Assembly: GCA_004211235.1 (NCBI GenBank)
Contig: SEEY01000091.1
Coordinates: 1-10,166, forward strand
Length of the DNA stretch: 10,166 nucleotides
Reading direction: 5' to 3'
Source of the DNA: Rubrivivax sp.
GTDB taxonomy: Bacteria; Pseudomonadota; Gammaproteobacteria; Burkholderiales; Burkholderiaceae
Positions 1 through 8,276 of the stretch are shown piece after piece. The notes under the pieces are model-generated. The model worked only from the letters and a program-made list of their open reading frames with translations, searched no databases and had not been told where the DNA came from. A program made the position numbers and the translations under genes. The number at the start of each line of letters is the position of its first letter. The stretch's first letter is position 1.

Positions 1-23
1 GGGTAGACGACCGGGATGAGCAT
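1..23 (-). CDS. Possible 5' end of a minus-strand gene leaving the left edge
   Basis: Read on the minus strand, an ATG at 23-21 opens a frame of eight codons, MLIPVVYP, before the window ends. The start vaguely resembles the N-terminus of small proteins of the GSU3473 type (recalled pattern: M-L-I/V-x-V-V-Y followed by D-G-R/K), but eight residues cannot establish a family. The only Shine-Dalgarno candidate is a weak GAG about 8 bases upstream. If real, this gene would be divergent from the one at 182, and bases 24-181 would be a shared promoter region. I see no convincing promoter in that stretch, only a short CCCTG/CAGGG dyad at 93-103. The frame may well be chance. Confidence 0.2.
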
Positions 24-181
24 GGCCGCGACTCTAGCCGCCGGCCATGGCGGGACCAAGGGCGCGGGGCCGCCCGGGTGACTTGTGGGAAACCCTGTCA
101 GGGAGGGCCCAGCCGTGCCGGCGGTGACGGCGCCTCTACAGTTGGCAGGACAACGAAGTCAGGGAAGACGGGGAGAAAGAC

Positions 182-562
182 ATGGACGACGGCCAACTGT
201 TGCCACTGGTGGGGAGCTTCCTGACAGGCGGCGCTGTTGCCGCGGGCGGGCTGTATGCCTGGCTGTCCAGCCGCGCCAGACGGCAGGCGCAGCGCCACCT
301 GCAGGCCGAACAGGCGCTGCAGCTGGCCGGACAGCAGCTCACGCAGGCGCGCAAGCAGATCGAGCAGCTGCAGCGCGACAACCATGAGCTGCGTCTGGTG
401 GTGCGTCCGGCGCCGCGCCCGGCGACTCCACCGGCAGAGGCCCCGGTGGATGCCGCCGAAGCCGCGCGGCTCTACGCCGAGTCCCGGCTGCAGCCTCAGC
501 CGGCCAAGCCGGCGCCGCAGGCTTTCAAGGATACGGTCGTGCTGCGCCGCGGACCGGACTGA
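182..562 (+). CDS. Small membrane-anchored coiled-coil protein of unknown function
   Basis: This 126-residue protein is not one I recognise. An N-terminal hydrophobic, glycine/alanine-rich segment (about residues 6-28) is followed by a basic patch (R31, R33, R34, R38), which fits a single-pass inner-membrane anchor with the rest in the cytoplasm. Residues 35-72 are rich in Gln, Ala, Leu and Glu with heptad-like spacing, suggesting a coiled coil. A proline/alanine-rich linker (76-90) and a short charged tail follow. The layout recalls small bitopic proteins such as ZapG/YhcB, but I see no sequence match that supports naming it. The ATG start is supported by GGAG at 172-175 with 6 bases of spacing. 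It precedes the beta-oxidation cluster by 137 bases and probably belongs to a separate transcript. Confidence 0.7.
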   Translation: MDDGQLLPLVGSFLTGGAVAAGGLYAWLSSRARRQAQRHLQAEQALQLAGQQLTQARKQIEQLQRDNHELRLVVRPAPRPATPPAEAPVDAAEAARLYAESRLQPQPAKPAPQAFKDTVVLRRGPD

Positions 563-581
563 GCCGGCGGCACGGGGCTGA

Positions 582-607
582 CCCGGCCTTGTCACTGCCG
601 GGACAAG
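582..607 (+). terminator. Two alternative hairpins after the small membrane protein
   Basis: Two mutually exclusive stems overlap here. CCCGGC (582-587) pairs with GCCGGG (597-602), and CTTGTC (588-593) pairs with GACAAG (602-607). They begin 20 bases after the stop codon at 560-562. No T-run follows, so this is not a canonical intrinsic terminator. It could be a weak terminator, an RNA-processing site, or chance in GC-rich DNA. Confidence 0.25.
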
Positions 608-627
608 ATTGCGCGCCGGGCGCTGCC

Positions 628-633
628 TAGAAT
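628..633 (+). promoter_or_regulatory. Candidate -10 hexamer for the beta-oxidation operon
   Basis: TAGAAT matches the sigma-70 -10 consensus at 5 of 6 positions in an otherwise GC-rich gap, 66 bases before the first operon ATG. No good -35 lies at the ideal distance. TTGCGC at 609-614 leaves only a 13-base spacer, so an activator or another hexamer may be involved. The hexamer directly precedes the palindrome at 635-646, the arrangement expected for a repressor covering the transcription start. Confidence 0.35.
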
Positions 634-634
634 C

Positions 635-646
635 GAACGATCGTTC
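635..646. promoter_or_regulatory. 12-base perfect palindrome, candidate operator of the operon
   Basis: GAACGATCGTTC is a perfect palindrome between the candidate -10 hexamer and the first operon gene, 53 bases before its ATG. An outer TAGAA (628-632) and TTCTA (644-648) add partial symmetry. TetR-family repressors commonly bind such palindromes, and TetR-type regulators (PsrA, FadP) are known to control proteobacterial fatty-acid degradation genes. Assignment to any particular regulator is inference. A similar GAACG/CGTTC dyad occurs at 7506-7518. A 12-base palindrome is expected a few times by chance in 10 kb, so its position is what gives it weight. Confidence 0.45.
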
Positions 647-699
647 TATTTTGGGCGGCTGCGGGATGTGCGGCCTGCCCGCCAACCGAGGTCGTGCCC

Positions 700-2793
700 A
701 TGACAGCCCATTACGAAGTTCGCGGCAGCGTCGCCGTGATCACGCTCGACAACCCGCCGGTCAACGGCCTGGGTTTCGCCACGCGCGCCGCCACGGCCGC
801 CGGCGTGGAACGCGCTGAAGCCGACCCGGCCGTCACGGCCATCGTCATCACCGGCGCTGGCAAGGCGTTCTCGGGCGGCGCCGACATCAAGGAGTTCGGC
901 TCGCCCAAGGCGCTGGCCGAACCGAACCTGCTGAGTCTGATCTCGGTGGTCGAGAACAGCAGCAAGCCGGTCGTGGCGGCCATCCACTCGGTGTGCATGG
1001 GTGGCGGGCTGGAGCTGTCGCTCGGCTGCCATTACCGCGTCGCGCAGGCCGGCACCAAGGTCGCGCTGCCGGAAGTGAAGCTCGGCTTGCTCCCGGGCGC
1101 TGGCGGCACACAGCGCCTGCCGCGCGCGCTGGGCGTGGAGCCCGCACTGAACATGATCGTCAGCGGCGAGCCGGTCGAGGCGCAGATGCTGGCGATGGTC
1201 CCGGGCCAGAAGCTGTTCGACAGGATCGTGGATGCCGACGTGCTGGACGCGGCCGTCAAGTTCGCCGAAGAAATCGCCGAGAAGCGGCCGCTGCCCAAGG
1301 TGCGCGAGCTGAAGGCGCGCCACGCGAATGCCGAGGCCTACTTCCAGTTCGCCCGCAACATGGTGGGCGGGATGTCGAAGAACTTCCCGGCGCCGCTGCG
1401 CTGCCTGGAAGCGGTGGCCGGTGCCGTGAACATGAAGTTCGACGACGGCATGCGCGCCGAGCGCGAGGGCTTCGCGGCGCTGATGCAGACGCCCGAGAGC
1501 AAGGCGCTGCGCCACCTGTTCTTCGCCGAGCGCGTGGCCAGCAAGATCAGCGATGTGCCCGAAGGCACGCCGCTGCGCAACATCGCCAAGGTCGGCGTCA
1601 TCGGCGCCGGCACGATGGGCGGCGGCATCTCGATGAACTTCCTGAACGCGGGCATCCCGGTCACGATCCTGGAGACCAAGCAGGAAGCGCTGGACCGCGG
1701 CGTCGCGACCATCAAGAAGAACTACGAGTCGCAGGTCAAGAAGGGCAAGCTGAAGGAAGACAAGTACGCCCAGCGCATGGCGCTGCTCTCCACCACGCTG
1801 AACTACGCGGACCTCGGCGATGCGGACCTCATCATCGAGGCGGTGTTCGAGGAGATCGGCGTCAAGGAGGCCGTCTTCAAGCAGCTCGACGAAGTCGCCA
1901 AGCCCGGCGCCATCCTGGCCTCGAACACCTCCACGCTGGACGTCGACAAGATCGCGTCGTTCACCAAGCGCCCGCAGGACGTGGTGGGCATGCACTTCTT
2001 CAGCCCGGCCAACGTGATGAAGCTGCTGGAGGTCGTGCGCGGCAAGGAAACCGCCAAGGACGTGCTGGCCACGGTGATGGGCGTGGCCAAGAAGATCAAG
2101 AAGACGGCCGTCGTGTCCGGCGTCTGCGACGGCTTCATCGGCAACCGCATGATCGAGCAGTACAGCCGCCAGGCCGGCTTCCTGCTGGACGAGGGCTGCT
2201 CGCCGCAGCAGGTCGACAAGGCCATGGAGAAGTTCGGCATGGCCATGGGCCCGTTCCGCATGGGTGACCTGGCCGGCAATGACATCGGCTGGGCGATCCG
2301 CAAACGCCGGTCGGTCGAGCGCGCGACGATGAAGTATTCGGCCAGCGCCGATCGTCTCTGTGAGCTTGGCCGCTTCGGCCAGAAGACCGGCGCCGGCTGG
2401 TACGACTACCTGCCCGGCAAGCGCGACGCGATCCCGTCGCCCGTCGTCGACGAACTGCTGAAGAAGCACCGCGAGGCCATCGGCGCCAAGCCCCGCGACA
2501 TCAGCGACGAGGAGATCGTGCACCGCCTGGTGTTCTCGCTCGTCAACGAAGCCGCGCATCTGCTGGAAGAAGGCATCGCGCAGCGCGCGTCGGACGTGGA
2601 CATGGTCTACCTGACCGGCTACGGCTTCCCGATCTGGCGCGGCGGCCCGATGTGCTACGCCGACACGGTCGGCCTCTTCAACGTCGTTCAGGCCATGAAC
2701 CGCTTTGCGAAGAACCCGATGGACGACGGCGCGTTCTGGACGCCGGCGCCGCTGCTGGCGCGTCTGGTGGCTGAAGGCAAGTCCTTCACCTAA
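700..2793 (+). CDS. Bifunctional enoyl-CoA hydratase / 3-hydroxyacyl-CoA dehydrogenase (FadB/FadJ-like)
   Basis: This 697-residue cytoplasmic enzyme would catalyse steps two and three of beta-oxidation: hydration of trans-2-enoyl-CoA, then NAD-dependent oxidation of the 3-hydroxyacyl-CoA. Residues 1-190 are a crotonase domain, with oxyanion-hole region [11 protein letters not shown] (56-66) and glutamates E105 (GGGLELSL) and E125 (LPEVKLG) spaced like E119 and E139 of E. coli FadB. From 298 comes the Rossmann motif GAGTMG with E325 after the second strand, indicating NAD. H432 (MHFFSP) and E444 match the dehydrogenase His-Glu pair. Two C-terminal 3HCDH-type segments follow (about 482-580 and 607-690). 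Length fits FadJ (about 714). I prefer ATG 700 over GTG 694 because GAGG at 688-691 sits 8 bases before it. It is the first gene of the operon. Substrate chain length cannot be read from sequence. Confidence 0.95.
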   Translation: MTAHYEVRGSVAVITLDNPPVNGLGFATRAATAAGVERAEADPAVTAIVITGAGKAFSGGADIKEFGSPKALAEPNLLSLISVVENSSKPVVAAIHSVCMGGGLELSLGCHYRVAQAGTKVALPEVKLGLLPGAGGTQRLPRALGVEPALNMIVSGEPVEAQMLAMVPGQKLFDRIVDADVLDAAVKFAEEIAEKRPLPKVRELKARHANAEAYFQFARNMVGGMSKNFPAPLRCLEAVAGAVNMKFDDGMRAEREGFAALMQTPESKALRHLFFAERVASKISDVPEGTPLRNIAKVGVIGAGTMGGGISMNFLNAGIPVTILETKQEALDRGVATIKKNYESQVKKGKLKEDKYAQRMALLSTTLNYADLGDADLIIEAVFEEIGVKEAVFKQLDEVAKPGAILASNTSTLDVDKIASFTKRPQDVVGMHFFSPANVMKLLEVVRGKETAKDVLATVMGVAKKIKKTAVVSGVCDGFIGNRMIEQYSRQAGFLLDEGCSPQQVDKAMEKFGMAMGPFRMGDLAGNDIGWAIRKRRSVERATMKYSASADRLCELGRFGQKTGAGWYDYLPGKRDAIPSPVVDELLKKHREAIGAKPRDISDEEIVHRLVFSLVNEAAHLLEEGIAQRASDVDMVYLTGYGFPIWRGGPMCYADTVGLFNVVQAMNRFAKNPMDDGAFWTPAPLLARLVAEGKSFT

Positions 2794-2811
2794 GCCCTCC
2801 GCGCAACGAAC

Positions 2812-2823
2812 AAGGATTCAAGA
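2812..2823 (+). promoter_or_regulatory. Ribosome binding site leader, copy 1, for the thiolase
   Basis: AAGGATTCAAGA contains the Shine-Dalgarno core AAGGA, 8 bases before the thiolase ATG at 2825. The same 12 bases recur before the SDR gene at 6222-6233, again leading into a start reading ATGAGCA. It supports the 2825 start over a longer frame that enters from the preceding gene. Confidence 0.75.
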
Positions 2824-2824
2824 C

Positions 2825-3996
<1,172 letters not shown>

Positions 3997-4000
<4 letters not shown>

Positions 4001-4425
4001 CAGTCTCGCCTGAAGTGTTCCTGGCGATGGGTCGCGAGATCCTCGCCAAGCAACCGTTCAGCGCGCTGCTCGGTGCCGAACTGGCGGCACTGTCGCCCGG
4101 GAAGGTTGACCTGCAACTGGCACTCAAGCCCGAGCACCTGCAGCAGAACGGATTCGCGCATGGCGGTGTCGTCAGCTACCTGGCCGACAACGCGCTCACC
4201 TTCGCCGGTGGCACGGCGATGCAGGTGCCGGTCGTGACGTCCGAGTTCAAGATCAACTATGTCCGCCCGGCTGTGGGCGAGCGGCTGATCGCGCGCGCCA
4301 GCGCCGAGGCCGTCAGCAAGACGCAGGCGGTATGCCGCTGCGAGGTCTTCGCGGTGAAGGACGGCGCGGAGAAGCTGTGTGCCCTGGCCCAGGGCACGAT
4401 CGTCAGATTGCCCAGCGAGAACTGA
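3997..4425 (+). CDS. PaaI-family hotdog thioesterase 1
   Basis: This 142-residue single-hotdog protein probably hydrolyses an acyl-CoA to free acid and CoA. The hotdog helix carries [16 protein letters not shown] (51-66), with H55-G-G and the acidic residue D64 nine positions later, as in PaaI/THEM2-type enzymes. The residue six before the His is Q49, where PaaI and human THEM2 have Asn; E. coli EntH also has Gln there. The strand region [13 protein letters not shown] (79-91) is typical of the family. I choose GTG 3997, whose GTGA overlaps the thiolase stop by 4 bases and implies coupled translation. ATG 4027 is a possible shorter start. The likely role is CoA recovery or release of non-metabolisable acyl-CoAs. 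Substrate unknown. Confidence 0.88.
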
Positions 4426-4426
4426 G

Positions 4427-6223
4427 ATGCGCGACACGCTCGACTTCCTGCTCTTCGACTGGCTGAAGGCGGGCGACCTGACCTCGCGCGAGCGCTTCGC
4501 CGAGCACTCCGCCGATACCTTCGCCGCCGTGCTCGACACCTGCGAGCGCATCGCCCGCGAGAAATTCGCGCCCTTCAACCGTCTGGCCGACACGCAGGAG
4601 CCGCACTTCGATGGCGAGCGCGTGCACCTGCCGCAGGCCACGCATGACGCGACGCGGGCCTATGCCGAGTCCGGCATGCTGGCCGCGGCGCAGGACTACG
4701 ACGTTGGCGGCATGCAGCTGCCCTGCGTCATCGAGATGGCCGGCAACGCCTTCTTCAGCAAGGCCAGCGTGGCGATGGGCGGGTACGCGATGCTGACCTC
4801 GGGCAATGCCAGCCTGCTGATGGCCCACGGCACGCCGCTGCAGCGCGACGTGTTTGCTCGATCAGAGTTCGCAGGCCGCTGGTTCGGCACGATGTGCCTG
4901 AGCGAACCGCAGGCCGGCTCGTCGTTGTCCGACGTGGCGACGCGCGCGGAGCTGGAAGACGAGACCGATGCCCTCGGCCCGCGCTACCGGCTCACCGGCA
5001 ACAAGATGTGGATCTCCGGCGGCGAGCACGAGATCACCGAGAACATCGTCCATCTGGTGCTGGCCAAGATTCCCGGCCCGGATGGCAAGACGCTGCCGGG
5101 CACGCGCGGCATTTCCCTTTTCATCGTGCCCAAGTGGCTGGTCGACGAACAGGCCAGTCTCACCGGCGAGCGCAACGACATTGCGCTCGCCGGGCTCAAC
5201 CACAAGTTGGGCTACCGCGGCACGACCAACTGCCTGCTGAACTTCGGCGAAGGCCGCTGGACCCCGCAGGGCCGCAAGGGCGCCATCGGCTACCTTGTCG
5301 GCAAGCCGGGCGACGGCCTGCGATGCATGTTCCACATGATGAACGAGGCCCGCATCGGCGTCGGCCTTGGCGCTGTGATGCTCGGTTATGCCGGCTACGA
5401 GGCGAGCCTGGATTACGCGAAGCAGCGCCCGCAAGGCCGGCCGATGACGGCAGCCGGAAAGGACTCGGCCAGCCCGCAGCGGCCGATCATCGAACACGCC
5501 GACGTGCGCCGCATGCTGCTCGCGCAGAAGAGCTATGTCGAAGGCGGCCTGGCGCTGGAGCTGTACTGCGCGCGGCTGGTGGACGAGCTGGCCACGGGCG
5601 ACGACAAGGCGGGCGCGCAGGCGCTGCTGGACGTGCTGATCCCTCTTGCCAAGAGCTGGCCGAGCGAGTGGTGCCTGGAAGCCAACTCGCTGGCCATCCA
5701 GGTGCTGGGCGGCTATGGCTACACGCGCGATTTTCCGGTGGAGCAGTACTGGCGCGACCAGCGGCTGAACATGATCCACGAGGGCACGCACGGCATCCAG
5801 GCGCTTGATCTGCTGGGCCGCAAGGTCGTGCAGCAGGGCGGGGCGTCGCTGGCCGCGCTGGCGGCGCGCGTGCAGCAGACGATCGAGCGCGCGATGCAGT
5901 CCGACTGGGCGCCGCAGGCCAACCAGCTTGCTGCGGCGTTGGCGCAGGTCGGCGGCGCGACCAAGAAGGCATGGAGCACAGGTCTGCCGGAAGACGCGCT
6001 GCCGAATGCAGTGCCCTATATGCAGGCCTTCGGTCACACGGTGATGGCCTGGCTGTGGCTGGACGTGGCTTTGGCGGTGAACGGCGACAGCGACTTCGCC
6101 CACGGCAAGCGCGCCGCAGCCCGCTACTTCTTCGCCTATGAATTGCCCAAGATCGGCGCCTGGCTGGACGTTGTCGCCCGCCGCGAGCCGCTGTGCCGCG
6201 ACATCAAGGCCGAGTACTTCTAA
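4427..6223 (+). CDS. Acyl-CoA dehydrogenase with extended C-terminus (DmdC-like, about 600 aa)
   Basis: This 598-residue flavoprotein would carry out the first beta-oxidation step, FAD-dependent alpha,beta-dehydrogenation of acyl-CoA, passing electrons to ETF. It shows the N-terminal helical domain (about 30-155), the flavin-binding signature CLSEPQAGSSLSDV (157-170), a middle beta domain, then MNEARIGVGLGA (305-316) and QVLGGYGYTRDFPVEQYWRD (425-444). The probable catalytic base is E452 in IHEGTHGIQALDLLGRK, the position used in the DmdC-like group. The extra region after about 470 matches the extended C-terminal helical part of that group; classical enzymes are near 380-400 residues. ATG 4427 follows the thioesterase stop by one base. 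A longer frame from GTG 4379 would lie inside the thioesterase gene and is less likely. No etfAB is in the window. Confidence 0.95.
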   Translation: MRDTLDFLLFDWLKAGDLTSRERFAEHSADTFAAVLDTCERIAREKFAPFNRLADTQEPHFDGERVHLPQATHDATRAYAESGMLAAAQDYDVGGMQLPCVIEMAGNAFFSKASVAMGGYAMLTSGNASLLMAHGTPLQRDVFARSEFAGRWFGTMCLSEPQAGSSLSDVATRAELEDETDALGPRYRLTGNKMWISGGEHEITENIVHLVLAKIPGPDGKTLPGTRGISLFIVPKWLVDEQASLTGERNDIALAGLNHKLGYRGTTNCLLNFGEGRWTPQGRKGAIGYLVGKPGDGLRCMFHMMNEARIGVGLGAVMLGYAGYEASLDYAKQRPQGRPMTAAGKDSASPQRPIIEHADVRRMLLAQKSYVEGGLALELYCARLVDELATGDDKAGAQALLDVLIPLAKSWPSEWCLEANSLAIQVLGGYGYTRDFPVEQYWRDQRLNMIHEGTHGIQALDLLGRKVVQQGGASLAALAARVQQTIERAMQSDWAPQANQLAAALAQVGGATKKAWSTGLPEDALPNAVPYMQAFGHTVMAWLWLDVALAVNGDSDFAHGKRAAARYFFAYELPKIGAWLDVVARREPLCRDIKAEYF

Positions 6224-6233
6224 GGATTCAAGA
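6222..6233 (+). promoter_or_regulatory. Ribosome binding site leader, copy 2, for the SDR
   Basis: The same AAGGATTCAAGA block seen at 2812-2823 overlaps the acyl-CoA dehydrogenase TAA stop and the A of the SDR ATG at 6233. AAGGA (6222-6226) lies 6 bases before the ATG. It fixes the SDR start. Confidence 0.75.
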
Positions 6234-7024
6234 TGAGCACCAAAGTCCAGGACCTTTTCGACCTGACCGGACAGGTCGCCCTCGTCACCGGCGGCTCGCG
6301 CGGCCTCGGCCTGCAGATCGCCGAAGCGCTGGGTGAGGCCGGCGCCAAGATCATGCTGACCTCACGCAAGGCGGCCGATCTGGAGGAAGCCGCGGCCCAC
6401 CTGCAGGCCCGCGGCATCGACACACGCTGGATCGCGGCCGATGCGTCCAAGCCCGAGGACGCGCAGCGCGTCGTCGCGGAGACGATGGAGCGCATGGGCC
6501 AGATCGACATCCTCGTCAACAACGCCGGTGCGAGCTGGGGTGCGCCCGCCGAGGAGCACCCCATCGAGGCCTGGGACAAGGTCATGGACCTGAACATCCG
6601 CAGCCTGTTCGTGTTCGCCCAGGCGGTGGCCAAGGCCAGCATGATCCCGCGCAAGTCCGGCCGCATCATCAACGTCGCCTCCATCGCCGGCCTGTCCGGC
6701 AACTCGGCCGTCATGAGGACCATTGCCTACAACACCAGCAAGGGCGCGGCCGTGAACTTCACGCGCGCGCTGGCCGGTGAGTGGGGCCAGTACGGCATCA
6801 CCGTCAACGCGCTGGCGCCAGGCTTCTTCCCGAGCAAGATGACCAAGGGCCTGCTGGCGGCCGTGGGCGAAGAGAAGATGGCGTCGCACGCTCCGCTGAA
6901 CCGCATCGGCGACGACGACGACCTGAAGGGCGCAGCGCTGCTGTTTGCGTCCCGGGCCGGCAAGCACATCACCGGGCAGATCCTGGCCGTGGACGGCGGC
7001 GTCAGCGCCGTGCATGGCGGATGA
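6233..7024 (+). CDS. SDR-family oxidoreductase (classical type)
   Basis: This 263-residue classical short-chain dehydrogenase/reductase has cofactor motif TGGSRGLG (19-26), NNAGA (96-100), N121, catalytic S150, and Y166-N-T-S-K170. The C-terminal ITGQILAVDGG (246-256) is usual for the class. R45 after the second strand suggests NADP(H). The Ser-Tyr distance of 16 is a little longer than the 13 of FabG because of an insert around 159-164. It resembles FabG and gluconate 5-dehydrogenase relatives, which does not define a substrate. In this operon it may act on a 3-hydroxy/3-keto-acyl-CoA or on an alcohol or ketone that feeds the pathway. The fused enzyme at 700-2793 already supplies a hydroxyacyl-CoA dehydrogenase, so a different substrate or stereochemistry is plausible. 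It starts 9 bases after the previous stop. Confidence 0.92.
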   Translation: MSTKVQDLFDLTGQVALVTGGSRGLGLQIAEALGEAGAKIMLTSRKAADLEEAAAHLQARGIDTRWIAADASKPEDAQRVVAETMERMGQIDILVNNAGASWGAPAEEHPIEAWDKVMDLNIRSLFVFAQAVAKASMIPRKSGRIINVASIAGLSGNSAVMRTIAYNTSKGAAVNFTRALAGEWGQYGITVNALAPGFFPSKMTKGLLAAVGEEKMASHAPLNRIGDDDDLKGAALLFASRAGKHITGQILAVDGGVSAVHGG

Positions 7025-7469
7025 TCTGCGCATGCAGTTCCCGGTCCACATTCCCTTCGTCGAACAACTCGGCTTCACGCTGCACGCCATCGAGGACGGC
7101 CAGGCCGAGCTGCGGCTGACCGTCAGTGAACAGCACCTGAACTCATGGCGCGTGGCCCATGGCGGCGTCGTGATGACGCTGCTGGACGTGGCGATGGCCC
7201 ACGCGGCGCGCAGCGTCAACCGCCACCTGCCGGATCTCGGTCCAGGCGTCGTCACGGTCGAGATGAAGACGAGCTTCATGCGCCCCGGCGAAGGCGAACT
7301 CCGCGCGGTAGGCAGGCTGCTGCACCGCTCCACGACGATGGCCTTCTGCGAGGGCTCCGTGTTCGGCGCCGACGACAAGCTCTGCGCCCATGCCACCGGC
7401 ACGTTCAAGTACCTGCGCGCCCTGCCGGCCGGCCGCCATTTGAAGCCGCTGGGCGGCGAGGGCGACTGA
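7014..7469 (+). CDS. PaaI-family hotdog thioesterase 2
   Basis: This 151-residue single-hotdog thioesterase is the second in the operon. Its hotdog helix reads HLNSWRVAHGGVVMTLLDVA (41-60). N43, H49 and D58 have the same spacing as the N50/H56/D65 active site of human THEM2, unlike the Gln-type first copy. VVTVEMKTSFMRP (79-91) and the C-terminal HATGTFKYL complete the fold. ATG 7014 overlaps the SDR by 11 bases. ATG 7032, with GGCGGA about 10 bases upstream, is an alternative that would give 145 residues. Either way it is tightly coupled to the SDR. It likely hydrolyses an acyl- or aryl-CoA in the same pathway; substrate unknown. It is the last gene of the operon. Confidence 0.88.
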   Translation: MADDLRMQFPVHIPFVEQLGFTLHAIEDGQAELRLTVSEQHLNSWRVAHGGVVMTLLDVAMAHAARSVNRHLPDLGPGVVTVEMKTSFMRPGEGELRAVGRLLHRSTTMAFCEGSVFGADDKLCAHATGTFKYLRALPAGRHLKPLGGEGD

Positions 7470-7480
7470 ATCCCCGCATC

Positions 7481-7504
7481 GCTCACGGGCTTGAGCCGGA
7501 TTTT
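7481..7504 (+). terminator. Weak candidate terminator after the operon
   Basis: GCTCA (7481-7485) pairs with TGAGC (7492-7496) around a 6-base loop, and TTTT follows at 7501-7504 after four bases. It sits 12 bases after the last operon stop. The 5-bp stem is short and the T-run is not immediate, so efficient intrinsic termination is doubtful. Confidence 0.3.
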
Positions 7505-7505
7505 C

Positions 7506-7518
7506 GGAACGCCGTTCC
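7506..7518. promoter_or_regulatory. 13-base dyad upstream of the RpiB-like gene
   Basis: GGAACG-C-CGTTCC is a perfect 6+1+6 inverted repeat in the 125-base gap between the operon and the RpiB-like gene, 76 bases before its ATG. Its half-sites match those of the palindrome at 635-646 (GAACG/CGTTC), but the centre is one base shorter. An overlapping dyad, CCGTT/AACGG, lies at 7512-7526. It may be an operator; no convincing sigma-70 promoter is visible beside it (TTGAGC at 7491 and CATAAA at 7518 are 21 bases apart). Confidence 0.35.
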
Positions 7519-7594
7519 ATAAACGGGCAAAATGGCGTCCGCCAGCGGCCTCTGCCGCGTCCGCCCCATCCGCACCGCTCAGAAAGTCACCGCC

Positions 7595-8236
7595 ATGAAG
7601 ATCGCACTCATCATCGAGAACAGCCAGGCCGCCAAGTCCGAAATCGTGCACAGCGCGCTCAAGACCGTCGTCGAGCCCCTGGGCCACAGCGTCCATCACT
7701 ACGGCATGTACGCGGCCGAGGACAAGGCCTCGCTCACCTACGTCATGAACGGCCTGCTGGCCGGCATCCTGCTCAACTCCAAGGCCGCCGACTTCGTCGT
7801 CACCGGCTGCGGCACCGGCATGGGCTCCATGCTCGCCTGCAACAGCATGCCCGGCGTGTTCTGCGGCCTGGTCATCGACCCGACCGACGCCTTCCTGTTC
7901 GGCCAGATCAACGACGGCAACTGCCTCTCCATGCCCTACGCCAAGGGCTTCGGCTGGGCGGCCGAGCTGAACCTGCAGGACTGCTACCGCAAGCTGTTCG
8001 AGAACGAGCGCGGCGCCGGCTACCCCAAGGAGCGCGCCGCCATCATGGCCAAGAACCGCGGCATCCTGAAGGACCTGAAGGCCGCTTCCTGCAAGGACAT
8101 GCTGACCACGCTCAAGGCCGTCGACCAGGACCTGCTGAAGGCCGCCGTGTCGGGCGAGAAGTTCCAGGACCTGTTCTTCACCAACTGCCAGGACGACGCC
8201 ATCGCCAGCCACATCAAGGCTGTTCTGGCCTCCTGA
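7595..8236 (+). CDS. RpiB/LacA/LacB-family protein with C-terminal extension
   Basis: This 213-residue protein has the RpiB/LacAB fold signature, but its substrate is not clear. GCGTGMGSMLACNSMPG (71-87) aligns with the catalytic loop of E. coli RpiB, keeping the reactive cysteine as C72. DPTDAFLFGQINDGN (95-109) aligns with its next block, keeping N106, D107 and N109. However, RpiB's N-terminal Asp-His pair is Glu-Asn here (IENSQ), and the His of RQHNDTN is replaced by Ile105. Known RpiB proteins are about 150 residues; this one adds about 60 after GYPKERA (142-148), a pattern I associate with a distinct subfamily often annotated only as sugar-phosphate isomerase. ATG 7595 is chosen because AGAAAG at 7581-7586 lies 8 bases upstream and MKIALIIE is a natural first strand. 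No sugar-metabolism neighbours are in the window. Confidence 0.85.
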   Translation: MKIALIIENSQAAKSEIVHSALKTVVEPLGHSVHHYGMYAAEDKASLTYVMNGLLAGILLNSKAADFVVTGCGTGMGSMLACNSMPGVFCGLVIDPTDAFLFGQINDGNCLSMPYAKGFGWAAELNLQDCYRKLFENERGAGYPKERAAIMAKNRGILKDLKAASCKDMLTTLKAVDQDLLKAAVSGEKFQDLFFTNCQDDAIASHIKAVLAS

Positions 8237-8244
8237 GCCTGACT

Positions 8245-8275
8245 GCGACAGTCTCGCGCCCTGCGAGACTGTCGC
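8245..8275 (+). terminator. Perfect 13-bp hairpin between the RpiB-like and SNF2 genes
   Basis: GCGACAGTCTCGC (8245-8257) and GCGAGACTGTCGC (8263-8275) are exact reverse complements around a 5-base loop, GCCCT. The hairpin starts 8 bases after the RpiB-like stop and ends one base before the SNF2 ATG at 8277. No T-run follows, so it is not a standard intrinsic terminator. It may still stop or stabilise the upstream transcript, or control access to the SNF2 start. Confidence 0.6.
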
Positions 8276-8276
8276 G

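Noticed and set aside
694..699. GTG at 694 as start of the hydratase/dehydrogenase
   Set aside because: It lies only 2 bases after GAGG (688-691), too close, while ATG 700 has 8 bases of spacing.
646..2559. 637-codon open frame on the minus strand opposite the hydratase/dehydrogenase gene
   Set aside because: Its His/Arg/Leu/Asp-rich translation shows no domain, and the plus strand holds clear catalytic motifs throughout. It is a typical antisense shadow of high-GC coding DNA.
2680..2688. AACGTCGTT dyad as a third operator copy
   Set aside because: It is inside conserved coding sequence of the first operon gene, lacks the flanking G/C symmetry, and is explained by codons.
7532..7594. Longer N-terminus for the RpiB-like protein from ATG 7532
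   Set aside because: The added 21 residues are Arg/Ser-rich and precede MKIALIIE, a natural first beta strand; ATG 7595 has its own Shine-Dalgarno.
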